This document shows, piece after piece, positions 15,779 through 22,710 of a DNA stretch of 22,733 nt; within the stretch, counting starts at the first letter, position 1, and each line of letters opens with the position of its first letter. The position numbers were made by a program, and so were the translations under genes. Source of the stretch: CAKSQF01 sp051868045 (GTDB lineage Bacteria; Bacillota; Clostridia; Oscillospirales; CAG-272); NCBI GenBank assembly GCA_051868045.1, contig JBJDZN010000057.1, positions 1 to 22,733 on the forward strand, read 5' to 3'. Below the pieces are notes generated by a model. The model made no database searches, had not been told where the DNA came from, and was given only the letters and a program-made list of their open reading frames with translations.

Positions 15779-18289
15779 ATGGCTAAAGAAAAAAAGGAAA
15801 GGGACACTCAAAAGGAAGTGGAAGCTGCGGTCAACACCACCTTCCGAACGATCAAGGGCGTCTTTTCCGCCATTCTCAGTGTGATTCTGACAGTTTTGAT
15901 TGTCGGTGCCATAGCGGGATGTATCGTTGTCTGCGCCTTTGCCATCTACATTGCCAACAATGTGGATCTTTCGGTGGACGACATCGTGCTGGTTGCCGGC
16001 ACCAATGGAGATACTTCTACACGTATCTGCTACTATGACGAGGACGGCAATCTTGTGGAAGATGAATCCCAGAAGCTCAGCAGCGGCGGAAACAATTTCT
16101 GGGTCAGCTACGATCAGATTCCGGAGAATCTGGTCAATGCCTTCATCGCCATTGAGGATAAGCGTTTCTGGGATCATAACGGCGTCGATACCATCACTAC
16201 CGTAAAAGCGGTCGCCAACTATTTTCTTCCCACAGGCAGTAATGCGGGCGGTTCCACAATCACCCAACAGCTTGTGAAGAATGTGACCGGTGATGACGAT
16301 TATACAATCCAGCGTAAGGTACAGGAGATTTTCCGTGCCATTGCTCTGGAGAAGGAACTCGGGGACAAGACCAAGATTCTCGAGATGTATATGAACATCA
16401 TCTATTTCAATCACGGTGCCTACGGCGTTCAGGAGGCTGCCCACGTCTACTTTAATAAGGACGTCAGCGATCTGTCCCTGCTGGAATGTGTGGCGATTGC
16501 CGGAATCGTTCAGTCTCCCACCAAATGGGATCCGGTCAGAAATCCGGATAACAACAAATCCAGACGAAATGACATCCTGACCCAGATGTATGTTCAGGGT
16601 CTGATCACCCGTGCAGAGTTCAATGAGGCATATGATGCGCCTTTGACCCTGGATCAGTCCGAGACCAATGTGGTGACATTGGGAACGACCTCCTGGTATA
16701 CGGATGCCGTCATCAGCGATGCCATTGAGCTGTTGATGGAGCGTTACAATGTCACCGAGACGATTGCAACCCAGATGCTGTATTCCAACGGGTATACCAT
16801 TGTGACCGCAATGGATCGGAATGTTCAGGATGTTCTGGATAAATATTACTCTGATATGTCCGGCAATGGGTATCTCCCGGTTTCCAATGTCATAAGCGTT
16901 GAGTCTGCCATGATCATTATGGATCCTCAGACCAGCAATATTCTGGGAATGGTGGGCGGCAGAGGCGAAAAAACCGGAAACCGTGTGTTCAATCTGGCAA
17001 CTCAGGCGGTTCGTCAGCCCGGATCCTCCATAAAGCCTATCGCCGTCTATGCACCTGCGATTGAGTATGGGGTAATCAATTACGGATCGGTTGTGGATGA
17101 CATTCCCTTTAACTTCGGAACGGTATCCTATGACAGCAGCGGAAATGCCACTTATTCCATTCCCACCGGATGGCCCAGGAACTCAAATAATGCTTATAGA
17201 GGACTGACAACCATCGAGTATGCTATCGCAATGTCCAAGAATACCGTTGCGGTTCATACGCTCTCAATGCTGGGCATCAATCAGTCCTACGATTTCCTCA
17301 CCAATAAGCTGCATATTTCGACGCTGGTTTCCACCGACAAAAACTATGCTTCTCTCGGACTTGGCGGTCTGACCTACGGTGTTACCCTGGAAGAAATCAC
17401 TGCCGCCTATTCCATCTTCTCCAATAACGGAATCTATACCTCTCCCCGCACCATTCTGGAAATCCGGGATAATGAAGGGAATGTTCTGATTGACAATCAG
17501 CCCATTTCCGAAATCGTCATCAGCGAGGGAAATTCGCAGGTTATGACCAAGCTGCTGGAATCGGTTATCACCTATCCCGGGGCTACGGCATCTACGAGTA
17601 TTGCTCCTCTTGCCAAGGTTGTCAATGTAGCGGGAAAGACGGGAACCACCAACCGTAACTACGACAAGTGGTTTATCGGATTTACCCCCTACTATCTGGG
17701 CGGTATCTGGACCGGATTTGTAGAATCTCAGGACCTGTCGGGAACAATCAGCAACGAGCATAATGTTCTTTGGAACGCCGTCATGATGGAGCTTCACCAA
17801 GCGATCTTCGATCGTGTGGCATCCGGTGAGGAAACCCTCAAAACCTTTGACCGTGATCTTCTGATTGAGGCGAAATACTGTATGGATTCGGGCAAGCTGA
17901 TCACGTCTGCCTGCGAAGCCGATCCCAGAGGAAGCCGTGTGGCGGTAGGCTATTTCACCAAGGAAACGCTCCCAAGTGAAGAGTGTGACTGTCATGTTCT
18001 GGTCAAGTACTGCAAGGGTCATGGAATAGCGGGTCCCAATTGCCCTGATTCCGAATGTATTTATGTGGGACTGCTGCAGCTGAAGAATCCCAGAGAATTT
18101 CCTTTCAATGTCTACGTTACCGACGGTCAGTACACCTATATGGAGCTTGGCAATGTCGCACCGTACTTGAGTAACGCCAATTATCCCTTCTACTGGAATC
18201 TTTACAACTACCGACATCTGTACTCAGGTAAGAGTTATGTTTCCAGCGGACAGCAATATAACCGATACTGTACCGTTCATAACGGATAG
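15779..18289 (+). CDS. Class A penicillin-binding protein (PBP1A-type)
   Basis: Bifunctional cell-wall enzyme that polymerises glycan strands from lipid II and cross-links the peptides outside the membrane. ATG 15779 follows AAAGGA (15761-15766) and gives 836 residues; an upstream TTG (15716) is less likely. A short charged cytoplasmic tail is followed by one membrane span (about 27-58). The GT51 glycosyltransferase domain shows EDKRFWDH with catalytic Glu126, GGSTITQQLVKN (158-169) and RKVQEIFRAIALEKEL. The transpeptidase domain has SSIK (416-419), SKN (486-488) and KTGT (620-623). The last 140 residues contain about eight cysteines (for example CDCHV, NCPDSEC), an extracellular tail of a type seen in related Clostridia PBPs. 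All catalytic motifs are intact. Confidence 0.95.
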   Translation: MAKEKKERDTQKEVEAAVNTTFRTIKGVFSAILSVILTVLIVGAIAGCIVVCAFAIYIANNVDLSVDDIVLVAGTNGDTSTRICYYDEDGNLVEDESQKLSSGGNNFWVSYDQIPENLVNAFIAIEDKRFWDHNGVDTITTVKAVANYFLPTGSNAGGSTITQQLVKNVTGDDDYTIQRKVQEIFRAIALEKELGDKTKILEMYMNIIYFNHGAYGVQEAAHVYFNKDVSDLSLLECVAIAGIVQSPTKWDPVRNPDNNKSRRNDILTQMYVQGLITRAEFNEAYDAPLTLDQSETNVVTLGTTSWYTDAVISDAIELLMERYNVTETIATQMLYSNGYTIVTAMDRNVQDVLDKYYSDMSGNGYLPVSNVISVESAMIIMDPQTSNILGMVGGRGEKTGNRVFNLATQAVRQPGSSIKPIAVYAPAIEYGVINYGSVVDDIPFNFGTVSYDSSGNATYSIPTGWPRNSNNAYRGLTTIEYAIAMSKNTVAVHTLSMLGINQSYDFLTNKLHISTLVSTDKNYASLGLGGLTYGVTLEEITAAYSIFSNNGIYTSPRTILEIRDNEGNVLIDNQPISEIVISEGNSQVMTKLLESVITYPGATASTSIAPLAKVVNVAGKTGTTNRNYDKWFIGFTPYYLGGIWTGFVESQDLSGTISNEHNVLWNAVMMELHQAIFDRVASGEETLKTFDRDLLIEAKYCMDSGKLITSACEADPRGSRVAVGYFTKETLPSEECDCHVLVKYCKGHGIAGPNCPDSECIYVGLLQLKNPREFPFNVYVTDGQYTYMELGNVAPYLSNANYPFYWNLYNYRHLYSGKSYVSSGQQYNRYCTVHNG

Positions 18290-18299
18290 CATAGAATTC

Positions 18300-18336
18300 A
18301 AAATCACCTCATACATTGCGATGAGGTGATTTTTTT
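18300..18336 (+). terminator. Intrinsic terminator after the PBP gene, overlapping the tspO ribosome-binding site
   Basis: AAAATCACCTCA (18300-18311) pairs perfectly with TGAGGTGATTTT (18322-18333) around a 10 nt loop, followed by further U residues to 18336. It begins 11 nt after the PBP stop codon. The right arm contains GAGGTGAT (18323-18330), an exact match to the extended anti-Shine-Dalgarno complement, correctly spaced for the TTG at 18335. The same hairpin can therefore end the PBP transcript and hide the next ribosome-binding site. Confidence 0.88.
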
Positions 18337-18853
18337 GAAGTGCAAACACAATCTGATCAATCGAATCCGCAGTGAAATTCACTTTGTCAATTGGAAGCTC
18401 GTCCTGCTGTCTGCCGTTATCATGCTGTTTTTGGGAATGCTGACCGGCATTTTCGGAGGAAGCTCCTATCTTTATCGGTGTCTGGTTCTCCCAAGAATGG
18501 CTCCCTCTGTAGCGTCTTTTATCATAATTTGGAGCATTTTGTATCTTCTGCTTGGTGCCTGTGTGGGATTTATTCTGGGACAGACCAAATGTCTGGGCAA
18601 CAACTGTGTTCATCGCTCTCTTTTCTGGCTAGCCCTGGTCATTCTGTCCAATTTGTTGTGGTACCCGATCTTTTTCGGTCTGGAAGCCATTGTTATCGCC
18701 TTTTTGGTGCTGATACTTCATCTTTTTCTCACTCTTGTTACCATGGGAAAGCTGTTTCGAACCAGCTTAATCATTTTTCTGATCCTCCTGTTTTATAGTA
18801 TCTGGCTGTTTTTCTGCCTTTTCCTGAATTTTTCGATCATCATTCTGAATTAA
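18335..18853 (+). CDS. TspO/MBR family (tryptophan-rich sensory protein-like) membrane protein, divergent
   Basis: TspO proteins are five-helix membrane proteins that bind porphyrins and other hydrophobic ligands. This 172-residue frame from TTG 18335 predicts five hydrophobic segments at about 21-40, 60-82, 96-116, 118-137 and 146-170. Family landmarks are the YLYRCLVLPRMAPSVASF block (45-62, compare Y..L.KPPWxPP), IIWSILYLLLGAC (64-76), SNLLWYPIFFGLEA (105-118) and the C-terminal YSIWLFFCLFLNFSIIILN (154-172, compare PY..W..FA..LN....LN). The central PPW reads PRM, so a ligand-contact Trp is missing. The start is supported by GAGGTGAT inside the preceding terminator stem; GTG 18326 is an alternative that would use bases of the same stem. 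I see no separate promoter, so expression may need read-through. Confidence 0.75.
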   Translation: MKCKHNLINRIRSEIHFVNWKLVLLSAVIMLFLGMLTGIFGGSSYLYRCLVLPRMAPSVASFIIIWSILYLLLGACVGFILGQTKCLGNNCVHRSLFWLALVILSNLLWYPIFFGLEAIVIAFLVLILHLFLTLVTMGKLFRTSLIIFLILLFYSIWLFFCLFLNFSIIILN

Positions 18854-18863
18854 CAAAAACCTC

Positions 18864-18892
18864 TTGAAAAGTCGGAAAAAGTATGCTATAAT
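18864..18892 (+). promoter_or_regulatory. Extended -10 promoter for the coaE operon
   Basis: TTGAAA (18864-18869) and TATAAT (18887-18892) are 17 nt apart, with TGC directly before the -10 as an extended element. Transcription should start near 18899. The transcript would begin almost at once with a small hairpin, CATCCG (18898-18903) pairing with CGGATG (18915-18920). The leader to coaE is about 90 nt. Confidence 0.85.
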
Positions 18893-18988
18893 ACGGTCAT
18901 CCGGTTTTCCCCTGCGGATGTTTTCGGTACGGCAGAAAAGGGCAGCCGCAGGACGCATTTTACATAGCAGGATGGGAGGGGTGCTGGC

Positions 18989-19591
18989 ATGGTAGTGATC
19001 GGATTGACCGGGATCAGCGGAAGCGGAAAGGGATATGTTTCCGGTCTGTTTGCCCGCCGTGGGATTCCTTCCATTGATACCGACGGAATTACCCATACCC
19101 TCTATGAGCCGGGCAGCGACTGTGTCAGGGCTCTTACCGAACAGTTCGACAGGGACATTCTCCAACCCGACGGTTCCGTTAACCGGGCAAAGCTGGCGGA
19201 AATGGTGTTTTCCGATCCTGAAAAACTTGCACAGCTTAACAAAATCGTCCATCGCTATATTCTTGAAGAGGTTCGCACCCAAATCGCTGCTTATGCCGCC
19301 AAGGGCGTTGGCATGGTGCTGGTGGATGCACCGCAGCTTTTTGAGTCGGGCTTTGATCGGGAATGTCAGTATACGCTGGCGGTGGAAGCCGATCCCGAAA
19401 TCCGGATTGAGCGGATCTGCAAGCGGGACGGGCGTACAAGAGAGCAGGCGTTAAAGCGGATTCAGAATCAGCATGAGGATGCCTTCTTTCGTCAGCATTG
19501 TGACTTCGTTATCCGAAATAACGGAACAGAGGACCCGGAGGAACAGATCGACAAAGTCCTTGCCGTTATCGAAAGTGAGGTCGCCGGGTGA
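18989..19591 (+). CDS. coaE: Dephospho-CoA kinase
   Basis: CoaE phosphorylates the ribose 3'-OH of dephospho-CoA, the last step of coenzyme A synthesis. The 200-residue product starts MVVIGLTGISGSGKGYVS with a P-loop at 8-15, followed by RRGIPSIDTDGITHTLYE, where D30-T31-D32 includes the expected catalytic Asp. Further matches are NRAKLAEMVFSDPEKLAQLNKI written here in part (R70, L73, F77, L83, N86), VLVDAPQLFESGFD and the lid region RIERICKRDGRTREQA. The usual Ser-Thr after GK reads Gly-Tyr, as noted in the findings. ATG 18989 follows GGGAGGGG. Its stop overlaps the next gene's GTG start by 4 nt. Confidence 0.92.
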   Translation: MVVIGLTGISGSGKGYVSGLFARRGIPSIDTDGITHTLYEPGSDCVRALTEQFDRDILQPDGSVNRAKLAEMVFSDPEKLAQLNKIVHRYILEEVRTQIAAYAAKGVGMVLVDAPQLFESGFDRECQYTLAVEADPEIRIERICKRDGRTREQALKRIQNQHEDAFFRQHCDFVIRNNGTEDPEEQIDKVLAVIESEVAG

Positions 19592-20193
19592 GACCGAAAA
19601 ATTGTATTGGACCCTTTGCCCTGACCGTCCTGACGGTTCTTCTGGTAATTGTGCTGGTGGTTGTCACGTTGGCAAAGGTCGGTGAGTCTCAGGAGGAAAT
19701 GGAAGAAAAAAGTTATCCTCTGGAATATATGGAGATCGTCCTGAATGCTTCGGAAGAGTTTGAGGTCCCGCCTGAGATTATTTACGGCGTCATTTTTGTG
19801 GAAAGCAGCTTCCGACCTGCCGTAGTGTCCTCATCCGGTGCAGTGGGACTCATGCAGTTGAAACCCTCAACCTTTCTGGATATGCAGGAACGCTATGTCC
19901 GTGCCAATCCCGATACCCCGGTGCATCCTGAGGAAAGCCTGACCGATCCGGAGGTCAACATTTTTTACGGAACCTGCTACCTTGCCTATCTCTACGATTA
20001 TTTCGGCGATTGGGAGATCGTCTATGCCGCCTATAACGGGGGAATGGGCAATGTCAGAGAGTGGCTCACAGATGAGCGGTACTGTGAGGACGGTAAACTC
20101 GTCAATATCCCATTGGAAGAAACAGCAACCTATGTCCAAAAGGTCAATGTTGCTGTGGAAAAATACAAAGATATTTTGGATTCGGAGGTATAA
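19588..20193 (+). CDS. Membrane-anchored lytic transglycosylase (SLT/GH23 domain)
   Basis: Lytic transglycosylases cut the MurNAc-GlcNAc bond of peptidoglycan, leaving 1,6-anhydro ends. The 201-residue product has a single N-terminal membrane anchor (about residues 8-30), so the enzyme domain lies outside the cell. The SLT domain runs from about 50 to 195 and contains the catalytic Glu72 in FVESSF (70-75). GAVGLMQLKPST (84-95), NIFYGTCYLAYL and AAYNGGMGNV follow in the expected order. The GTG start at 19588 overlaps the coaE stop (GTGA), with GAGG at 19577-19580 as ribosome-binding site. This resembles small Slt-like proteins found in Firmicutes; the exact physiological role is unknown. Confidence 0.9.
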   Translation: MRPKNCIGPFALTVLTVLLVIVLVVVTLAKVGESQEEMEEKSYPLEYMEIVLNASEEFEVPPEIIYGVIFVESSFRPAVVSSSGAVGLMQLKPSTFLDMQERYVRANPDTPVHPEESLTDPEVNIFYGTCYLAYLYDYFGDWEIVYAAYNGGMGNVREWLTDERYCEDGKLVNIPLEETATYVQKVNVAVEKYKDILDSEV

Positions 20194-20194
20194 A

Positions 20195-21586
20195 ATGTTT
20201 GCATCAGATGATGAAATCAAGCAAATGAAGGAACAGCTTCTTTTCAAAAAGAAGAATGTTTATGAGGTTCTGGACGAAGCCGGAGAGGCAGAAATGGAGC
20301 AGTTCTCAGTGGGGTATAAATCCTTCCTGGACGCATCCAAAACCGAAAGGGAAGCGGTAATTTCATCTATCGCTCTGGCAGAAAAAGAAGGCTATATTCC
20401 TTATCAGTTCGGCGATCCCATGACGGTCGGCGGAAAGTACTACTATAACAACCGTGGAAAGCAGATTTTCTTCTTTACCATCGGCAGTGAATCCACTGCC
20501 AACGGCGTTCGCATTTCTGCCGCCCATATTGACTCTCCCAGAATCGACTTAAAGCAGCATCCTCTTTATGAGGAAGGCAATCTGGGCTTCTTCAAAACCC
20601 ACTATTACGGAGGGATCAAGAAGTATCAGTGGACAGCAATTCCCCTTGCCCTTCACGGTAGAATTGTCCGTTCCGACGGCAGCTATGCTGACGTGGTGAT
20701 CGGTGAGGACGAGTCCGATCCCATCTTCTACATCAATGATCTTTTGCCTCATCTGGCAAAGGATCAGGTATCCCGTCCAATGGCTGACGGCATCCCCGGA
20801 GAGAAACTGAACATTCTGATCGGCTCCAAGCCGCTGTCCGCCGGTGGTGACATTAAACTGGGCGTTATGAAGCTTCTTTCCGAAAAGTACGGCATTACCG
20901 AAGGCGATCTGATGTCTGCCGAGCTGTCTCTGGTTCCCGCATTCAAAGCGCGTGACGTGGGATTTGACCGTTCGCTGATCGGCGGATACGGTCACGACGA
21001 CAGAGTATGCTCCTATCCCGCTTTGATGGCTCTTCTTGCAACGAAGAACCCCGTTCATACGCTGATGGTAATTCTCGCCGATAAGGAAGAGGTCGGAAGC
21101 GGAGGAGCAACCGGTATGCAGTCTAAAGTCTTCACCGACCTGATGGAAGAAATTGCAGAGGCAACCGGCGTCAATTATCATGCTCTGATGGAGCACTCCA
21201 AGTGCTTGTCTGCTGACGTCAATGCTGCATATGACCCCAACTTCGGCGAGGTTTATGAGTCCAGAAACTCCAGCTATATCAATGAGGGTGTGGTTATGAC
21301 CAAGTATACCGGCTCCAGAGGAAAGAGCGGAACCTCCGATGCAACGGCTGAGTTTGTGGGATATGTCCGCAAGATTTTCGACGATGCAGGCGTCGTTTGG
21401 CAGACCGGCGAGCTTGGAAAGGTCGATCAGGGAGGCGGCGGAACGGTCGCCATCTACATAGCCGAGAAGAACATTGATGTGGTAGACCTGGGTGTACCTG
21501 TGCTGTCTATGCACGCTCCCTATGAGGTTATCTCCAAAGCGGATCTTTATATGACCTATAAAGCATTCGCCGCCTTCAACGCATAA
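20195..21586 (+). CDS. M18 family aminopeptidase
   Basis: M18 enzymes are cytosolic two-metal aminopeptidases, usually large oligomers that prefer acidic or hydrophobic N-terminal residues. ATG 20195 is preceded by GGAGGT and starts two bases after the lytic transglycosylase stop, giving 463 residues, the usual length. Metal and catalytic motifs are present: AAHIDSPRIDLK with His111 and Asp113, HDDRVCS (267-273), DKEEVGSGGATGMQS with Glu298 and Glu299, CLSADVNAAYDP, and the late LSMHAPYEV with His440. A longer in-frame opening at 19982 lies inside the preceding gene and is not the start. It is the last gene of the coaE unit and is followed by a terminator. The symbol apeA is used for some members, but I do not assign it. 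Confidence 0.94.
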   Translation: MFASDDEIKQMKEQLLFKKKNVYEVLDEAGEAEMEQFSVGYKSFLDASKTEREAVISSIALAEKEGYIPYQFGDPMTVGGKYYYNNRGKQIFFFTIGSESTANGVRISAAHIDSPRIDLKQHPLYEEGNLGFFKTHYYGGIKKYQWTAIPLALHGRIVRSDGSYADVVIGEDESDPIFYINDLLPHLAKDQVSRPMADGIPGEKLNILIGSKPLSAGGDIKLGVMKLLSEKYGITEGDLMSAELSLVPAFKARDVGFDRSLIGGYGHDDRVCSYPALMALLATKNPVHTLMVILADKEEVGSGGATGMQSKVFTDLMEEIAEATGVNYHALMEHSKCLSADVNAAYDPNFGEVYESRNSSYINEGVVMTKYTGSRGKSGTSDATAEFVGYVRKIFDDAGVVWQTGELGKVDQGGGGTVAIYIAEKNIDVVDLGVPVLSMHAPYEVISKADLYMTYKAFAAFNA

Positions 21587-21600
21587 TTTTACCGTTACAA

Positions 21601-21648
21601 GATCGGGTGCTCCGGACCGAATAATGTCCGGGTCACCTGATTCTTTTT
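21601..21648 (+). terminator. Intrinsic terminator after the M18 aminopeptidase gene
   Basis: A long stem pairs 21601-21617 with 21626-21642, including the GC-rich core CCGGAC/GTCCGG, with one C-T mismatch and a few G-U pairs, around an 8 nt loop. CTTTTT follows. It starts 14 nt after the stop codon. Confidence 0.82.
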
Positions 21649-21658
21649 GTCTTGCAAA

Positions 21659-21685
21659 TTAGCACTCTATTTAAAAGAGTGCTAA
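21659..21685 (+). promoter_or_regulatory. CIRCE operator (HrcA-binding inverted repeat)
   Basis: TTAGCACTC (21659-21667), nine bases, then GAGTGCTAA (21677-21685) matches the CIRCE consensus exactly. CIRCE is bound by the HrcA repressor and normally controls groESL or dnaK operons. Here it stands upstream of a lone hsp20 gene, with a leader of roughly 250-300 nt between. Confidence 0.95.
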
Positions 21686-21688
21686 TGA

Positions 21689-21719
21689 TTTACAAATTAT
21701 TCATAAAATCACCTATAAA
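21689..21719 (+). promoter_or_regulatory. Candidate hsp20 promoter beside CIRCE
   Basis: TTTACA (21689-21694) and TATAAA (21714-21719) are 19 nt apart, directly downstream of CIRCE. A perfect TATAAT also occurs at 21737-21742 but without a matching -35. The exact transcription start is uncertain; either would place CIRCE at or just upstream of the promoter. Confidence 0.4.
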
Positions 21720-21795
21720 TGTACAAAAACGAGGGTTATAATAAAGACAACGAAAGGGAAAAAGAGGAACTAAGGACGAGATGAGAATGAAAACC

Positions 21796-21804
21796 TTAGC
21801 ACTC
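21796..21804 (+). promoter_or_regulatory. Isolated CIRCE half-site
   Basis: TTAGCACTC at 21796-21804 is an exact copy of the left arm of the CIRCE element 137 nt upstream. No GAGTGCTAA partner is found near it. It may be a second HrcA contact, a remnant or chance. Confidence 0.4.
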
Positions 21805-21844
21805 TAAACCAATTGCCCATCAGATCAGATAAGGGGGAATTCAA

Positions 21845-21886
21845 ATGGGCTATTTCAATCGGTATCCTGTATCAACGGTGCTGTAG
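21845..21886 (+). CDS. Possible 13-residue leader ORF upstream of hsp20
   Basis: ATG 21845 opens a 13-codon frame, MGYFNRYPVSTVL, ending at TAG 21884-21886. It has a strong ribosome-binding site, AAGGGGG (21831-21837), 7 nt before the ATG. The stem-loop at 21865-21896 overlaps its second half. There is no known family match, so the call rests only on the ribosome-binding site and position. Confidence 0.25.
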   Translation: MGYFNRYPVSTVL

Positions 21887-21983
21887 CGATGCAGGAATAA
21901 AATTCAATGGCAGCAGTCAGCCCGACCATGAAGGAACCAGGACGGACATAAAAGTACATTTAATATTTTTGGAGGTATTTATT

Positions 21984-22439
21984 ATGTTTGAACTCATACC
22001 CTATCGTAAGAACAACAAGGTTGTCACCTATAATCCTTTTAAGGAAATGGAAGATTTTGAAAGAGCATTCTTCGGCGATCCCTTCTGCGGATTCTTCCGC
22101 AACTCGGATATAGCAGAATTCAAGACCGATATTACCGATGAAGGCGATCATTACCTTCTCGAAGCCGATCTGCCCGGATTTGATAAGAATGACATTCATC
22201 TTGATCTGGACGGCGAAACGCTGACGATCCGTGCAGAGCGTCACAGCGAGAAGAAGACCGAGGACAAGGACAAATATGTCTGCATGGAGCGTTCCTACGG
22301 CAAATACGCCCGTTCCTATGATGTATCGGCAGTGGATACTGAAAACATCAAGGCAAAATACGACAACGGCGTTCTGTCTCTGACACTTCCCAAGAAGACT
22401 CAGACATTGCCCGAAAAGAAGCAGCTTGAGATCGAATAA
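21984..22439 (+). CDS. Hsp20/alpha-crystallin family small heat-shock protein
   Basis: Small heat-shock proteins are ATP-independent holdases that keep unfolding proteins soluble in large oligomers. ATG 21984 follows GGAGGT (21971-21976) and gives 151 residues. A longer frame opening at 21813 would add 57 unlikely residues. The N-terminal arm MFELIPYRKNN is typical of Clostridia Hsp20. The alpha-crystallin domain spans about 45-138, with YLLEADLPGFDKNDI (57-71), LTIRAER (80-86) and the hallmark GVLSLTLPK (129-137). The tail ends LEIE, close to the IxI anchoring motif. The CIRCE operator upstream suggests HrcA control and induction by heat. Confidence 0.95.
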   Translation: MFELIPYRKNNKVVTYNPFKEMEDFERAFFGDPFCGFFRNSDIAEFKTDITDEGDHYLLEADLPGFDKNDIHLDLDGETLTIRAERHSEKKTEDKDKYVCMERSYGKYARSYDVSAVDTENIKAKYDNGVLSLTLPKKTQTLPEKKQLEIE

Positions 22440-22448
22440 GCCTCTTTT

Positions 22449-22484
22449 TCCCCCTGTTGTCAGTCGACAACAGGGGGATTTTCT
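22449..22484 (+). terminator. Intrinsic terminator after hsp20
   Basis: TCCCCCTGTTGTC (22449-22461) pairs perfectly with GACAACAGGGGGA (22466-22478) as a 13 bp stem with a 4 nt loop, followed by TTTTCT. It starts 10 nt after the hsp20 stop. A T-run on its 5' side means it could also work from the other strand. Confidence 0.93.
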
Positions 22485-22534
22485 CATCTGATAAGGCAGG
22501 GATCGTCTTTTTCTGTGATTTTTTTCAATAAGAC

Positions 22535-22563
22535 TTGACAGAGCCGAAGAAATGGTGTATAAT
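22535..22563 (+). promoter_or_regulatory. Consensus promoter for the tRNA-Leu gene
   Basis: TTGACA (22535-22540) and TATAAT (22558-22563) are exactly 17 nt apart. The tRNA begins 12 nt after the -10, so transcription starts close to the mature 5' end. Confidence 0.9.
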
Positions 22564-22575
22564 AAATCAAAATAT

Positions 22576-22659
22576 GCGGATGTGGCGGAATTGGCAGACG
22601 CGCCGGATTTAGGTTCCGGTGATCAATTCGTGCAGGTTCAAGTCCTGTCATCCGTACCA
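22576..22659 (+). tRNA. tRNA-Leu, anticodon UAG
   Basis: The 84 nt sequence folds as a class II tRNA. The acceptor stem pairs GCGGATG with CATCCGT, followed by discriminator A and an encoded CCA. The D arm contains GGCGGAATTGGCAGACGC. The anticodon stem CCGGA/TCCGG encloses TTTAGGT, giving UAG, which reads CUN leucine codons. A longer variable arm and the T arm GCAGG-TTCAAGT-CCTGT fit tRNA-Leu. It has its own promoter and terminator. Confidence 0.96.
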
Positions 22660-22699
22660 CCTCAAAAAGGCACCCTTTTGGGGTGCCTTTTTTGAGGTG
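22658..22699 (+). terminator. Terminator after tRNA-Leu, probably bidirectional
   Basis: A core stem GGCACCC/GGGTGCC (22669-22675 with 22681-22687) is followed by six T. Flanking bases extend the pairing through an A-run/T-run to CACCTC and GAGGTG. Because an A-run precedes the core on the plus strand, the minus strand also gives hairpin plus T-run, so it can serve a convergent gene. Confidence 0.88.
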
Positions 22700-22710
22700 A
22701 ATGAAAGGGA

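Larger units (their letters stand above)
21743..21983 (+). promoter_or_regulatory. Long hsp20 leader region
   Basis: About 240 nt before the hsp20 start. It contains an isolated CIRCE half-site (21796-21804), a stem-loop pairing TCCTGTATC (21865-21873) with GATGCAGGA (21888-21896), and small ORFs at 21781-21807 (MRMKTLAL), 21845-21886 and 21907-21951 (14 codons). I could not find a clear RNA thermometer pairing with the hsp20 ribosome-binding site (GGAGGT, 21971-21976). Confidence 0.45.

Noticed and set aside
20549..21514. Minus-strand open frame of 321 codons opposite the M18 aminopeptidase
   Set aside because: Shadow of a clearly real gene, with no own ribosome-binding site or family resemblance.
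21690..21703. Arg-box-like sequence near the hsp20 promoter
   Set aside because: About 11 of 14 matches to the ArgR consensus, but the region is AT-rich and no arginine gene is near; chance is likely.
21813..21983. N-terminal extension of Hsp20 by 57 residues
   Set aside because: Not Hsp20-like; ATG 21984 has a strong GGAGGT site and the normal MFELIPY start.
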